A stretch of DNA of 64,000 nt from JAKJGA01 sp029554345 (GCA_035395685.1 DAOPBR010000007.1:8411-72410); one strand, 5' to 3'; shown: positions 9,202 through 18,347, counted from the first letter of the stretch. Notes: a model not told the origin generated them from the letters alone. A program made the numbers and translations.

Positions 9202-9375
9202 TGCTCCTAGCTCCATTCTTAACAGATATAAAATATGACGCTCAAGTGTCCATCAATTTTATTACACAAAAGTTAAAGAACATAAAAAATTATTATTGCA
9301 TTGAATAAAAAAAGCAATTAAATAATGAATGATTTTGAGGAGGAAAAGGAAAGGCTGCATGCATTTTGGAGCTAT

Positions 9376-9448
<73 letters not shown>

Positions 9449-9492
9449 GCTCCAATACATGAACGATTACTTTTATAAATTAGAGGCGTTTT

Positions 9493-10416
9493 CTGTCAAC
9501 AAAATTTATAACATTTTTAATTCTTGTGTCAGTTTTTTGCAGATCTTTTTATGCTGAAGAAGATTTTCTTTATTATGAAAGACGCGGAATAATTCAATAC
9601 AACGAAAAAATGTATTCTTTCTCGGAAGAATCACTTCAAATGGCCCTGCGGATTAATCCGTCAGCATATATGTCGTTAAATTACCTGGCATTCATAAGTC
9701 TTGCAAAAGAAAACAGGCGGGGAGCAAAAAAACTTTTCAATGATTCCCTCAACATCAATCCGAATCAGTACGAAATACTTAATGCAGTTGCCGATATCGA
9801 AGATTACTATGGAAACAATTCAATTGCTGAAAAACTTTACTTAAAATCCCTTGAAATACATAATGACAATACAAGGGCTCTGCTCGGCATGGCCAGACTG
9901 CTCTATTTATCTAAAAGAATGGACGAAGCTGCATACTATTTCGATAAAGCAAAAAATAATAATATTACAATAAGCGACTCCTCCCTTAATGAAGCAAGAA
10001 ATCTACGTGCTAAAAACAAAATTGAAGACGCAATTGAAATTCTAAAACGCGGAATATCTGCCAACCCGGCCGATGAAAGACTATACTTTGAATTAGATTC
10101 AATTCTTAGATCAAAAAATGACAACCGGACATCACTAAAATATTTGCGTCAAATGACTTACCTAAATCCATGTAATGATAAGGCATATTTTCATATCGCG
10201 AACCTCTTTCTCTCAGGCGGAATACATTCAAAAAGAAACCTTGAACTAGATCTTGGAATCAATGCCGTAAAAAAAGCCATTGAATTAAACAAAAATGAAG
10301 AGGAATACTGCTTGCTGCTCATAAGTTTCTATAAATTAAAAAAAGATACGATAAACTTTAATAAAGCAGTAGAGAACTGCAACAAAACAATGAAAATAAG
10401 TACTGATAATAATTAA
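9493..10416 (+). CDS. Exported TPR-repeat protein
   Basis: Tandem tetratricopeptide repeats cover almost the whole protein (about seven units with the W/L-G/A-Y-A-P pattern, for example SLNINPNQYEILNAVADIE and GISANPADERLYFEL). TPR arrays act as protein-binding scaffolds; the partner is unknown. The first obvious start is GTG 9526, but upstream the same frame encodes a hydrophobic stretch, KFITFLILVSVFC, ending in RSFYA-EED. Together they make a complete signal peptide with a type I cleavage site. The frame is open only back to a TAG at 9481. The only start-like codon near an SD (AGAGG 9482-9486) is CTG 9493, six bases downstream. I therefore place the start at CTG 9493 with caution; GTG 9526 would give a protein without a complete signal peptide. 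Confidence 0.72.
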   Translation: MSTKFITFLILVSVFCRSFYAEEDFLYYERRGIIQYNEKMYSFSEESLQMALRINPSAYMSLNYLAFISLAKENRRGAKKLFNDSLNINPNQYEILNAVADIEDYYGNNSIAEKLYLKSLEIHNDNTRALLGMARLLYLSKRMDEAAYYFDKAKNNNITISDSSLNEARNLRAKNKIEDAIEILKRGISANPADERLYFELDSILRSKNDNRTSLKYLRQMTYLNPCNDKAYFHIANLFLSGGIHSKRNLELDLGINAVKKAIELNKNEEEYCLLLISFYKLKKDTINFNKAVENCNKTMKISTDNN

Positions 10417-10478
10417 GTTTTCTGCTTGAAAATAATGGATATTACTGTACTCTGAAACGACACAAGGTAAATTAAAAC

Positions 10479-11420
10479 ATGAGCAAAATACTGATCGTTG
10501 ATCCTACCGATTACCGATATTCGGTTCAATCCGTACTTCTTGCGGAGGGATATAAGACCGAAACCTGCACAACTGCATTTGATGCAATCGCAAAAATTGA
10601 AGCAGAGGACATTTCACTTATAATTTCAGAAGTTGATCTTCCCGGAGATAACTCTTTTGAACTCTATTATTATCTTCAGAAGAATTATCCTTTTCTCCCC
10701 ATCATCATGCTGACAGACAGAAACATGGAGGATTTTTTCGACAAGGTGTTCACCGAAGGCATCGGCAACATAATCAGCAAGCCTGTCAACGGAGAAGAAC
10801 TGATATCACTCGCAAAAAAACTTATGTATCAAGAAGACCTCTTTAATCTTGACAACTATATCCAGAAAATAAAAGTTTTAAAAAAAATACGGATCACAGC
10901 TTCAAACCAGATTATTCCTGCAATAAGAACAGTGACTGATTACATCAACGAGTGGGAGTTCAAGATATCCGACATTTCAATGCTGAACTTAATTCTCAAC
11001 GAAATGCTTATTAACGCTGTTTATCATGCTCACGGCCTGACAGAAGAAAAACTTAAACGTCTTCCGGTTTCTCTTGAAGAAGGTAAATTTGTCGATGTCT
11101 GCTTCGGGCACAGCGAATCAAAGCTCGGAATTTCCATAACTGATTATAACGGCAAACTTTCTAAGCAGAAAATTCTTGAGAGCATGTTTAACGTTCTAGC
11201 CCAGCGCAAAAAACTGGATGACGCCATTGAAAAAGGTGAAGATATTTCCAAAATTATAACCGAAACAGGAAGAGGAATTGATCTTGTAAGACAGATTGCA
11301 AGCGAATTCTATTTTATAATTCACAAAAACAAACGGACAGAAATTATTCTATTATTCGACAAAAACTCCGACTTAAACGGAGTTGCAAAATCATCACTTA
11401 AAATCATCGAGCAGAAATAA
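10479..11420 (+). CDS. Receiver-like domain fused to an RsbW-type ATPase
   Basis: Residues 1-125 form a response-regulator fold (KILIVDPTDY, PIIMLTDRN, NIISKPVNG). Residues about 160-305 form a GHKL ATPase of the anti-sigma-factor kinase kind: N-box LILNEMLINAVYHAH and glycine box ETGRGIDLVRQI, with no histidine phosphoacceptor box. The residue where the phosphoacceptor Asp should be is Glu51 (ISEVDLP), and the acidic pocket is reduced to Asp8, while the switch Thr and Lys remain. The receiver may therefore be locked or unphosphorylated. It is probably a regulator of an anti-anti-sigma or partner-switching module, with the partner not in this window. It ends at a bidirectional terminator. Confidence 0.8.
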   Translation: MSKILIVDPTDYRYSVQSVLLAEGYKTETCTTAFDAIAKIEAEDISLIISEVDLPGDNSFELYYYLQKNYPFLPIIMLTDRNMEDFFDKVFTEGIGNIISKPVNGEELISLAKKLMYQEDLFNLDNYIQKIKVLKKIRITASNQIIPAIRTVTDYINEWEFKISDISMLNLILNEMLINAVYHAHGLTEEKLKRLPVSLEEGKFVDVCFGHSESKLGISITDYNGKLSKQKILESMFNVLAQRKKLDDAIEKGEDISKIITETGRGIDLVRQIASEFYFIIHKNKRTEIILLFDKNSDLNGVAKSSLKIIEQK

Positions 11421-11423
11421 ACA

Positions 11424-11450
11424 AAAAGGAGGTTTTTCAGACCTCCTTTT
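11424..11450. terminator. Bidirectional rho-independent terminator
   Basis: A perfect ten-base stem, AAAAGGAGGT (11424-11433) with ACCTCCTTTT (11441-11450), and a seven-base loop. The A- and T-runs in the stem give a U-tract in both directions. It lies between the convergent receiver-ATPase gene and ftsZ. Confidence 0.88.
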
Positions 11451-11454
11451 ATCC

Positions 11455-12645
11455 TTAATCCTGAAGCCTTCTCATAAATGCAGGAACATTCAGATCCTGA
11501 TTCAGCGAATCGTTCGCAACATTTTTTCTCTGAGATTGCTCTCCGTAAGGCGATGAGAAATATTCACTGCGGAAAGAATGGAGTGGAATTCTTTTATCAT
11601 AGTTTTCATTATAATTCTTAATGCCTGATTTAAGCTGTTGCGGAATTTCTTCTCTGACAATTGTCTCTTTTGATTTAAGCATATTCTTCTTTCTATCAAA
11701 GCCGGTAGCTATAACAGTAACGCGGATCTTATCATCAAGAGCAGGATCAATCGTCGTTCCGAAAATGATATTAGCCTCCGGATCAGCCTGAGTCGAAACC
11801 ATTTCAGTTACTTCTGTTGCTTCATGCAGGGAAAGATCATGTCCGCCGGCGATGTTTATAAGAACAGCCTTAGCACCTTCTATGCTGGTTTCCTCAAGAA
11901 GAGGCGAATGAATAGCCATTTTTGTTGCTTCATTCGCTTTATTCTCACCTGAAGCGATACCAACACCCATAAGAGCATCTCCGGTTTCCTTCATGACAGT
12001 TTTAACATCTGCAAAATCGACATTAACAAGACCGGTTTCCATTATTATATCAGAAATACCCTGGACACCCTGACGGAGAATATCATCCGCTAGTTTAAAA
12101 GCCTCTTCAATCGGAGTTTTTTTATCAATTATTTTAAGAAGAAGATCATTCGGAATTGTAATTACAGTATCAACTTTTTCCTTAAGGTTACGCATACCTT
12201 CATCGGCTCTTTCGAGACGTTTTTTACCTTCAACACGAAAAGGTTTCGTAACAACACCCACAACAAGCGCGCCGGTTTCTTTTGCGATTTCGGCAACTAT
12301 AGGAGCAGCTCCCGTACCTGTTCCGCCGCCCATTCCGGCAGTTACAAAAACCATATCTGCGCCTTTCAACAGCTTCTGGATTTTATCTTTATCTTCAAGA
12401 GCGGAACCCCGTCCTACTTCAGGGTCAGCACCGGCGCCGAGACCTTTGGTCAGCTTTGAGCCTATCTGGATTTTGTTTACTGCAAGAGACTGATTCAGCT
12501 GTTGAGCATCGGTATTTACTACAATAAAATCGATACCCTCCATTCCAGTAGAAATCATACGGTTTACCGCATTTGTTCCGGCTCCGCCCACTCCAACTAC
12601 CTTAATTACTGTAGTCAATGGTTTGTCTTCTTCCAGTTTGAACAT
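11455..12645 (-). CDS. ftsZ: Cell division protein FtsZ
   Basis: Tubulin-like GTPase that polymerises into the cytokinetic ring. The N-terminal GVGGAGTNAVNRM, the signature loop GGGTGTGAAP and the T7 loop (NVDFADVKTVM, with the catalytic Asp) are all present. After a variable linker it ends in NVPAFMRRLQD, close to the conserved C-terminal peptide that binds FtsA/ZipA-type anchors. The length (396 aa) is standard. It is monocistronic here, not next to ftsA or ftsQ, with its own promoter at 12678-12705 and a GGGGGA ribosome-binding site four bases before the ATG. Confidence 0.98.
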   Translation of the reverse strand: MFKLEEDKPLTTVIKVVGVGGAGTNAVNRMISTGMEGIDFIVVNTDAQQLNQSLAVNKIQIGSKLTKGLGAGADPEVGRGSALEDKDKIQKLLKGADMVFVTAGMGGGTGTGAAPIVAEIAKETGALVVGVVTKPFRVEGKKRLERADEGMRNLKEKVDTVITIPNDLLLKIIDKKTPIEEAFKLADDILRQGVQGISDIIMETGLVNVDFADVKTVMKETGDALMGVGIASGENKANEATKMAIHSPLLEETSIEGAKAVLINIAGGHDLSLHEATEVTEMVSTQADPEANIIFGTTIDPALDDKIRVTVIATGFDRKKNMLKSKETIVREEIPQQLKSGIKNYNENYDKRIPLHSFRSEYFSSPYGEQSQRKNVANDSLNQDLNVPAFMRRLQD

Positions 12646-12677
12646 ATTTTCCCCCGTTGAAAGTGAACAAACTTTAC

Positions 12678-12705
12678 ATATTATGTCTCATTATGTCATC
12701 AACAA
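12678..12705 (-). promoter_or_regulatory. Probable ftsZ promoter
   Basis: Minus strand: TTGTTG (12700-12705), a 16-base spacer and TAATAT (12678-12683), about 33 bases before the ftsZ ATG. The DNA just upstream (12720-12800) is a run of TTAATT-like motifs that could serve as an AT-rich UP element. Confidence 0.45.
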
Positions 12706-12796
12706 AATGTATTTTCTCTAAATTTTTTTTAACATCAATTAATCACTATTAATAAATGAAAATTAATTGAGATTAATTGATGCGATTAATGACTTT

Positions 12797-13234
12797 CTAC
12801 TTTATAATATTCCTTATTTTGACTTCCGACATCGGAATATTTATCACACCGCCGACTGTTACAATCGTATATTTTTCCGCATCATTCTGTATCACAGCAC
12901 CCGTATATACTTCGCCGCTGAATAGATAAACCGTCTCAATTTTACCGTATTCCTGTTTAATCTCATCATTGTTTTTAAATCCGGACGTCTTTTTGAATTT
13001 ATCCTTTTTAACGGTTTTAAATGATTTTTTATCAGTTTTAACTGTTTTCACTTTTTTCGAATCAACTGCAATTACAGATGACTTCATTTCTTTCTGCAGA
13101 CTGTTATCCGCGGACGATTCTGCCGCTTCCGATGTGCAAGCGAATTTCTTCATGAGAATAAAGGTCAAAAATACAACAAAAATAGAGATTAAAACAAAAA
13201 CTATTACACACCGGACAACCGATCTCCTGTTCAT
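12797..13234 (-). CDS. Single-span membrane protein with a charged linker and a small C-terminal beta domain
   Basis: About 145 residues. A cytoplasmic MNRRSVVR start is followed by one membrane segment (CVIVFVLISIFVVFLTFIL), a Lys/Ser-rich linker (about residues 60-100) and a C-terminal domain of about 45 residues beginning KIETVYLFSGEVYTGAV. That last part resembles the small IETVYLxxGxxxxG SH3-like modules found in envelope proteins; I cannot name a function. Start 13234 is chosen because GGAG lies six bases upstream; the longer frame to 13312 lacks such a site. The gene is followed by ftsZ on the same strand. Confidence 0.6.
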   Translation of the reverse strand: MNRRSVVRCVIVFVLISIFVVFLTFILMKKFACTSEAAESSADNSLQKEMKSSVIAVDSKKVKTVKTDKKSFKTVKKDKFKKTSGFKNNDEIKQEYGKIETVYLFSGEVYTGAVIQNDAEKYTIVTVGGVINIPMSEVKIRNIIK

Positions 13235-13370
13235 CACCGACTCCATACACATATTTATTAACTGCTGATGCAGCTCATATATGTAGTGCGGTAAAACAGT
13301 CAAAATTAACAAATTAATCTAATTTTTTTCGAAAAAAGGAAAATTCCGGCAATTTACGTCGAGATACAGA

Positions 13371-14210
13371 CTATATCGTAAACGTTTTACCTGCACAGAA
13401 ACTTTCCAGGCGGTTTCCCATATGCAAAATCATTTCCGCATATCCCTTCAATCCCGTGCAATGACCGGTATAATACTTTTCAACCCCCAACGAAAGAAGC
13501 TCATCAGCAAAAAGATGAAGCGTTTCCCGATCTTCAGATAATTCATCTTCACGGGGCCTTGAAATGTGAAAACCGCCGAAAAAAGCTGAAATTCTTCTGC
13601 CGGGAAATTTTTGATTCACACTTTTAACGGCATTTCCAGCACCCTGATGAGAGCATCCGCAGAAAACTGCCAGAGAATCCCCGGTATCTGCGACAAAAAT
13701 CAATTCATGTGAAAAATCGTCTTCAACTACTCCCGATTCCGTTTCAACTAAAAGATTTTTATTACCCGAAGGCTGGAATCCGCCGTGATTTCCATTTTTA
13801 ACAATGAATGAAAAAGGAAATCCGGTTACATCATGTTCTATTTCAACAAATCTGTCTGAATATTTCCTTCTGAGTTCATTATCCATTCCTATTTGACGTA
13901 TTTTGCCCGTATTCAGAGAAAGATGATTGTCCCACGCTTTTTTGTGCAGAAAAACTTCAGCCTGAGTATTGTTCGACAAAAAATAACCGAGTCCGCCGGT
14001 ATGATCATAGTGCCCATGTGAAACAACAGCAAAATCAGCCTCTGAAATATCAACCGAGAGCTTAGCGGCATTCTGGCTGAAAATTTCACCCTGACCCGCA
14101 TCATAAAGTATTTTCTTTCCGTCAAATTCAATCCATAACGAAAGCCCGTGCTCTGTTGTCAGCAATCCACTGGGATCCGGACTATTATCAGATAATACTA
14201 TTACCTTCAT
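13371..14210 (-). CDS. Metallo-beta-lactamase-fold hydrolase (COG1237 type)
   Basis: A 279-residue MBL-fold protein with the metal motif SHGHYDHTGG (HxHxDH). Further probable ligands lie in GGFQPSGN, FVADTGDS and GGFHIS. The order and length resemble the family annotated as beta-ribofuranosylaminobenzene 5'-phosphate synthase/7,8-dihydropterin-binding proteins, whose true substrates in bacteria are mostly unknown. Its ATG overlaps the stop of the upstream methyltransferase (ATGA), so the pair is translationally coupled. Confidence 0.82.
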   Translation of the reverse strand: MKVIVLSDNSPDPSGLLTTEHGLSLWIEFDGKKILYDAGQGEIFSQNAAKLSVDISEADFAVVSHGHYDHTGGLGYFLSNNTQAEVFLHKKAWDNHLSLNTGKIRQIGMDNELRRKYSDRFVEIEHDVTGFPFSFIVKNGNHGGFQPSGNKNLLVETESGVVEDDFSHELIFVADTGDSLAVFCGCSHQGAGNAVKSVNQKFPGRRISAFFGGFHISRPREDELSEDRETLHLFADELLSLGVEKYYTGHCTGLKGYAEMILHMGNRLESFCAGKTFTI

Positions 14211-14851
14211 AATTTTTTCTCCGCAAAAACAAATACATCCTTGGTAATACTTCCGTCAGCTTCAGCATAATCCTGACTGAACCTTTTTACAGCGCGCAAA
14301 CCGTTTTCTTCCATAACCTGTATTATTTCATTTTCGTTATGATAATGGAAATATATTTCATCATCTGAAAAACTCGTTTTTTCAAAACCGTCAATTTTCC
14401 CTTCCATGAAAGAAATATAAAGTAAACCGCCGCTTTTTAGAAAACACGAGGATTTTTCAATAATTGATACTGCTTCATCCCGATCCAGATGAACTATACA
14501 GAAAGACAGGAGGACTGCATCAAATTGAGCTTCATCAAACTCAGCCTCAAGAATATTCATGCATTTGAAATCACCCTTTGGAACAGCTGCTTTTGCCAAA
14601 TCAATCATCGATGATGAAATATCGACTCCGGTAATTTTTGCGCCGTTGAAACGGAAAGCTATCCGCGAGCTGAAACTTCCGGGACCGCATCCAAGATCAA
14701 GACAGGAACAATCGTCTTTCAGCAATTTTAAAAAATCATCCATAGCATTGAGATATGGTTCGAAATCCGCAAATCTTGAAGCGAACTTTGAGGCATTTTT
14801 ATTATAGGCTTTTATATTTTGAGTTGTTTTATCCATGAAGACATTAAGCAA
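14207..14851 (-). CDS. Class I SAM-dependent methyltransferase
   Basis: A 214-residue Rossmann-fold methyltransferase. Motif I is CLDLGCGPGSFSSRIA, the acidic residue after beta2 is in KITGVDISSSMI, and motif IV is FDAVLLSFCIVHLDRDEA, close to UbiE/Tam-type enzymes. The acceptor substrate cannot be read from the sequence. The start is ambiguous: TTG 14851 has GGAT about eight bases upstream, while ATG 14836 (MDKTTQNIKAY) has no clear site. It lies between the PfkB kinase (25 bases upstream) and the MBL hydrolase, which it overlaps by four bases. Confidence 0.85.
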   Translation of the reverse strand: MLNVFMDKTTQNIKAYNKNASKFASRFADFEPYLNAMDDFLKLLKDDCSCLDLGCGPGSFSSRIAFRFNGAKITGVDISSSMIDLAKAAVPKGDFKCMNILEAEFDEAQFDAVLLSFCIVHLDRDEAVSIIEKSSCFLKSGGLLYISFMEGKIDGFEKTSFSDDEIYFHYHNENEIIQVMEENGLRAVKRFSQDYAEADGSITKDVFVFAEKKL

Positions 14852-14876
14852 AACTTATTATCCGGGTCAATTAAAA

Positions 14877-15671
14877 TCATAACCAGGGAACGCCGCCGAA
14901 ACTTTCAGCAGCTTCTCTTCCGGCAGAAGCGCCTTCGAGCAATGCTTTTTCAATATTCTTCGATCGGAAGTATTCATTCGTAAAAGATGCCTGAAATGCA
15001 TCGCCGCATCCAGTAGTGTCGATTACCTTATCAATTTCAAAAGCATTCTGCTTAAACATTTTACCTCTGCTGAAGGCAATGCTTCCGTCACTGCCGAGAG
15101 TCAAAACGATAATGCCGGAAAACTTCTCTGAGAATTTCAACAGCTCCGGACTCTGTTTTTCTGTGCCTCCGAAATAAGCTATATCAATAGAATTAAATCC
15201 GGCTTCAAGAAGATCATATGTATCGAAATGAAGAAAATCAACTGCAAGAAAATTCTTTTCTGTTTTTCTGCGCAAAGTTTCGGCATAATTCGGGTTATTT
15301 GCATGAGTAGACCAGACATCAAAGCCTGAAATAAATTCCCAATCCGACTCGCGAAGCATAAAATCTCCGTAAACTCCGTTATTCCAAGCGCCTTCAACTC
15401 CGAAGCGTTCACCGCGCGAGTCATTAACAATTTCGTTTGAAGCCGTGGGACCCTGTATCCGGTAGAGATGCGAAACATCGACGTTCTTTCGAAGAAAAAG
15501 AGAATAAATTCTTTCTCCGGCATCATCCGTTCCGACTGCGCCTATAAACGCGGTCTCATTGCCGAGATCCTTGAAACGTATGGATTGATTCAGCGAGTTA
15601 CCGCCCGCAAAGTATTCATTTCTTTGAGGAAAATAATCCATTGCCGCGACGGTAAAACATGCTGCTTTCAT
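14877..15671 (-). CDS. PfkB-family sugar kinase, fructoselysine 6-kinase-like
   Basis: Ribokinase/PfkB fold kinase of 264 residues. It has an N-terminal substrate region FAGGNSLNQSIRFKDLG, the family's GAVGTDDAGERI and the catalytic signature DTTGCGDAFQASF, where Asp is the base and Cys replaces the usual Ala. The short length, the GGNxxN motif and the PQRN start are close to FrlD, which phosphorylates fructoselysine, but no deglycase or other frl gene is nearby. Start 15671 is preferred: AGGA lies seven bases upstream and the gene begins 16 bases after the P83/100 stop. Confidence 0.78.
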   Translation of the reverse strand: MKAACFTVAAMDYFPQRNEYFAGGNSLNQSIRFKDLGNETAFIGAVGTDDAGERIYSLFLRKNVDVSHLYRIQGPTASNEIVNDSRGERFGVEGAWNNGVYGDFMLRESDWEFISGFDVWSTHANNPNYAETLRRKTEKNFLAVDFLHFDTYDLLEAGFNSIDIAYFGGTEKQSPELLKFSEKFSGIIVLTLGSDGSIAFSRGKMFKQNAFEIDKVIDTTGCGDAFQASFTNEYFRSKNIEKALLEGASAGREAAESFGGVPWL

Positions 15672-15687
15672 TTCATTATCCTTTAAT

Positions 15688-17436
15688 CTACTTACTAGAA
15701 ATTTTTGTCGGATCAATCACATCAACAAATTTAAGATCGGCCTTGTTAAGAACAAGAATTTTCTTATCCTCACTGTTAATATAAACAAAATCACCGTAAA
15801 AAGTCAAAAATGTATCCTGAGCTATACGTCTTTCGGATTTGGCAGTGAGTTTCAAATCCTTGTCAAAACGGCCGAGAAAATACTGATCCTTATCCTTAAC
15901 TATCGCGAAAATAAATCCGTCTCGTATTTCAACAAAACTTCTGTGAAAGATATTATCCGTGCCTGTTTTCAGAGATGTCAGTTTTTCCTTGTCAACAAGC
16001 GTCAAACGATGTTCAGTATATTCATTATCAACCCTTGTAATGACAACAATGCCTTCGGCAAAAAGGTCATATTTACTTCCGCTGATATTAGGAATGTTTG
16101 AATTAAAAAGTATCTTGCGGTTTGCCGCATCAATCATGCAGAGATCATTATTATAATTTCCGTTTCTTAAGAATTCACGTATTTTAAGATAGTAGATCTT
16201 ATCTCCGATAACGTTTCTGTCAGCCTGATTCTTCTTTAGAGCTTCTTCCTTCTTTTTAAGTTCTTCTTCCTTTTTAGCAAGGTCCTTCTCTTTCTCATTG
16301 AGTTTATCTACTGCTTTCGGATCGCCTTTTTTTACGTCTTTTTTCAATTCATCATTCGCGATCTCTTTCTTTTCTTCCTTAACTGTTTCTTCTTTCTTGG
16401 TTACTTCATCTTCCTTTTTCTTTACATCTTCTTCTTTCTTTTTATTATCAGTAACCTGCTGCTCATTTTTCTTTTCTTCCTGCTTAACAGTTTCTTCCTT
16501 TTTCTTAACTTCTTCTTTTGCCTGATCAACTTTCTTTTTTTCGTCTTCTATCTTCTTGTCTTCCTGTTTTTTCTTCTCAGGATCAGTTATCTTAGCATTT
16601 TCCTTTTTCTTATTTTCTATTTCTTTATCTTTCTCAACAATTTTCTTTTTTTCTTCTTCAATTTTCTTCTTATCATCTTCTATTTTTTTCTTCTTTTCAT
16701 CATTTATCTTTTTTTCTTCTTCAATGCGCTTTTTTTCCTTCTCAATTTCCTGCTTCTCTTTTTCTATCTGCTTTTCTTTAATCTCAACTACCGTTTTACG
16801 CGGTTCGATATTTCCGTCATCTTTGCGGACTTCTTTAATAACGTCTTTACCTGATATTTCATCCGGATCAATAGTTCCCGAAGCCCCTTCGCTTAGAGGA
16901 ATCAGAATTTTGGTTTTTCCGGGCCATTCGTCATATCTGACAGCAAGTCCGGCATTAGCAGCGTTGATATTTTTCATTACTTCAGTCTTATATACTGTTT
17001 TGAGATAATCAACATTTCCACGGTAAACAGCATTGTAATATGTTGAAAAAACAGCGAGTGCGTATGCTTCGTCCTTATTGTAACCGAAACGTTTTTCGAA
17101 ATATGCTGAAAGAATTTTTCGTATATTGTTAACATGATCGACCTGGGCATCTTTATGAATCGAAAAAATCTCCGCTGAAAGCTTTTCAGGCTCTTTATCC
17201 GAAACTACACGTTTAACGGAATATTTCATCATAAAACGAGCTTCATCAGCAGAATTCATTTTATCTGCAAGCGAGGAACCAATGCCGCGTACAGCCGATG
17301 TCGGATCATTTCTTCCGGCGCCGGTATAATTTATAAAATCAATTTTCTTTCCTTTTTTAAGCTCATTTACATCTACATTGAGACCAAAAAGATTGAAGCA
17401 AAACACCGAAACAAATAAAACAACGATTTTTTTCAT
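15688..17436 (-). CDS. P83/100-family protein with a long charged coiled coil
   Basis: A 582-residue exported protein. Its signal peptide MKKIVVLFVSVFCFNLFG is followed by an N-terminal domain (about 25-200) containing FINYTGAGRNDPTSAVRGIG, typical of the P83/100 family (the Borrelia p83/100 antigen and relatives). Residues about 215-400 are almost entirely Lys/Glu/Asp/Gln and predict a long coiled coil. The C-terminal part (about 405-582) looks beta-rich, with repeated short strands as in a small propeller (KADLKFVDV, DKDLKLTAK). The family function is unknown; the location is probably periplasmic or envelope-associated. It heads a likely operon with the PfkB kinase, methyltransferase and MBL genes. 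Confidence 0.82.
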   Translation of the reverse strand: MKKIVVLFVSVFCFNLFGLNVDVNELKKGKKIDFINYTGAGRNDPTSAVRGIGSSLADKMNSADEARFMMKYSVKRVVSDKEPEKLSAEIFSIHKDAQVDHVNNIRKILSAYFEKRFGYNKDEAYALAVFSTYYNAVYRGNVDYLKTVYKTEVMKNINAANAGLAVRYDEWPGKTKILIPLSEGASGTIDPDEISGKDVIKEVRKDDGNIEPRKTVVEIKEKQIEKEKQEIEKEKKRIEEEKKINDEKKKKIEDDKKKIEEEKKKIVEKDKEIENKKKENAKITDPEKKKQEDKKIEDEKKKVDQAKEEVKKKEETVKQEEKKNEQQVTDNKKKEEDVKKKEDEVTKKEETVKEEKKEIANDELKKDVKKGDPKAVDKLNEKEKDLAKKEEELKKKEEALKKNQADRNVIGDKIYYLKIREFLRNGNYNNDLCMIDAANRKILFNSNIPNISGSKYDLFAEGIVVITRVDNEYTEHRLTLVDKEKLTSLKTGTDNIFHRSFVEIRDGFIFAIVKDKDQYFLGRFDKDLKLTAKSERRIAQDTFLTFYGDFVYINSEDKKILVLNKADLKFVDVIDPTKISSK

Positions 17437-17491
17437 ATTTTTCCCTCAATGAAACAGAAATTGTTCCACAAAATTTATCAACAAATTTTTA

Positions 17492-18259
17492 TTATTCAGT
17501 CAAAACATATGAATCATTAACAAAACGGCCTTTTCTGACCAGTTTCCCGGCAGAGTCATATTCGGATCCGGTTCCGTTTCTGAAGCCGTCCTTCCATTGA
17601 CCTATATACTTTTCACCTGATTTGAGCTTCATTTCACCGTTTCCGCTTCTTTTTCCGTCAACAAAGTCTCCCGTATAAATTGAACCGTCAGTATAATATT
17701 CTTTACCTTTTCCGTTATAATATCCGTTTTTCCAGGGGCCGTTATAATAGCCGCCTGATTTAAACTGATATTTACCAAATCCTTCGAATTTATTCTTAGC
17801 AAAAAATCCTTCATATTTATCGCCGTTGGCCAGGGTCAAAACGCCTTTTCCGCTGAATTCATCATCCTTCCAGAGTCCCTTGTAAACTGCTCCGTCGGAT
17901 GAACGGTATTCACCTCTTCCGTTACGCTTATCATTAGACCATGAGCCATCGTAAAAATCGCCGTTTGCGTATTTCATTTTTCCCGAGCCTGAACGAAGAT
18001 CAGCTTTCCATTTACCTTCATACTTTGATCCGTCGGAAAAAGTCATCACTCCGTAACCGTGCCTTTTGTCGTCGAACCATCTCCCTTCGTAAACCGCACC
18101 GGTAGCATGAACAACCGTTCCCTTACCATTGCGTTTTCCTCTGAGCATCTGGCCTGTATATTTGTCTCCGTTAGGAAAAGTATAAACACTCATTCCGCCC
18201 GTAACACAAGATACTGCGAATAATGCGAGTAATGCCGTATATAATCCGGTTTTTTTCAT
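17492..18259 (-). CDS. MORN-repeat lipoprotein
   Basis: After a signal peptide ending FAVSC (a relaxed lipobox, Cys18) come about nine full MORN repeats of 23 residues with the pattern YxGxWxxxxxxGxG and one degenerate repeat, filling the rest of the 255-residue protein. MORN arrays form extended beta sheets and act as scaffolds or membrane-associated spacers. Nothing catalytic is visible. It lies 55 bases upstream of the P83/100 gene on the same strand, with a GGGGGA site before its ATG, and is divergent from ssb. Confidence 0.85.
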   Translation of the reverse strand: MKKTGLYTALLALFAVSCVTGGMSVYTFPNGDKYTGQMLRGKRNGKGTVVHATGAVYEGRWFDDKRHGYGVMTFSDGSKYEGKWKADLRSGSGKMKYANGDFYDGSWSNDKRNGRGEYRSSDGAVYKGLWKDDEFSGKGVLTLANGDKYEGFFAKNKFEGFGKYQFKSGGYYNGPWKNGYYNGKGKEYYTDGSIYTGDFVDGKRSGNGEMKLKSGEKYIGQWKDGFRNGTGSEYDSAGKLVRKGRFVNDSYVLTE

Positions 18260-18341
18260 TTATCCCCCGAAAAAAAAATTATCACTTATCAGATAAATCG
18301 GTATTTTTCACGAAAAAATTACTCATAAATTCGTAATAGAC

Positions 18342-18347
18342 TATAAT
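18342..18347 (+). promoter_or_regulatory. -10 element of the ssb promoter
   Basis: A perfect TATAAT 22 bases before the ssb ATG. The hexamer 17 bases further upstream (TTACTC) is a poor -35, so only the -10 is well supported. Confidence 0.4.

Noticed and set aside
16298..17008. Two plus-strand Ser/Phe-rich ORFs opposite the P83/100 gene
   Set aside because: They are the complement of the Lys/Glu-rich coiled coil (AAG/GAA codons read as CTT/TTC) and have no SD or independent protein character.
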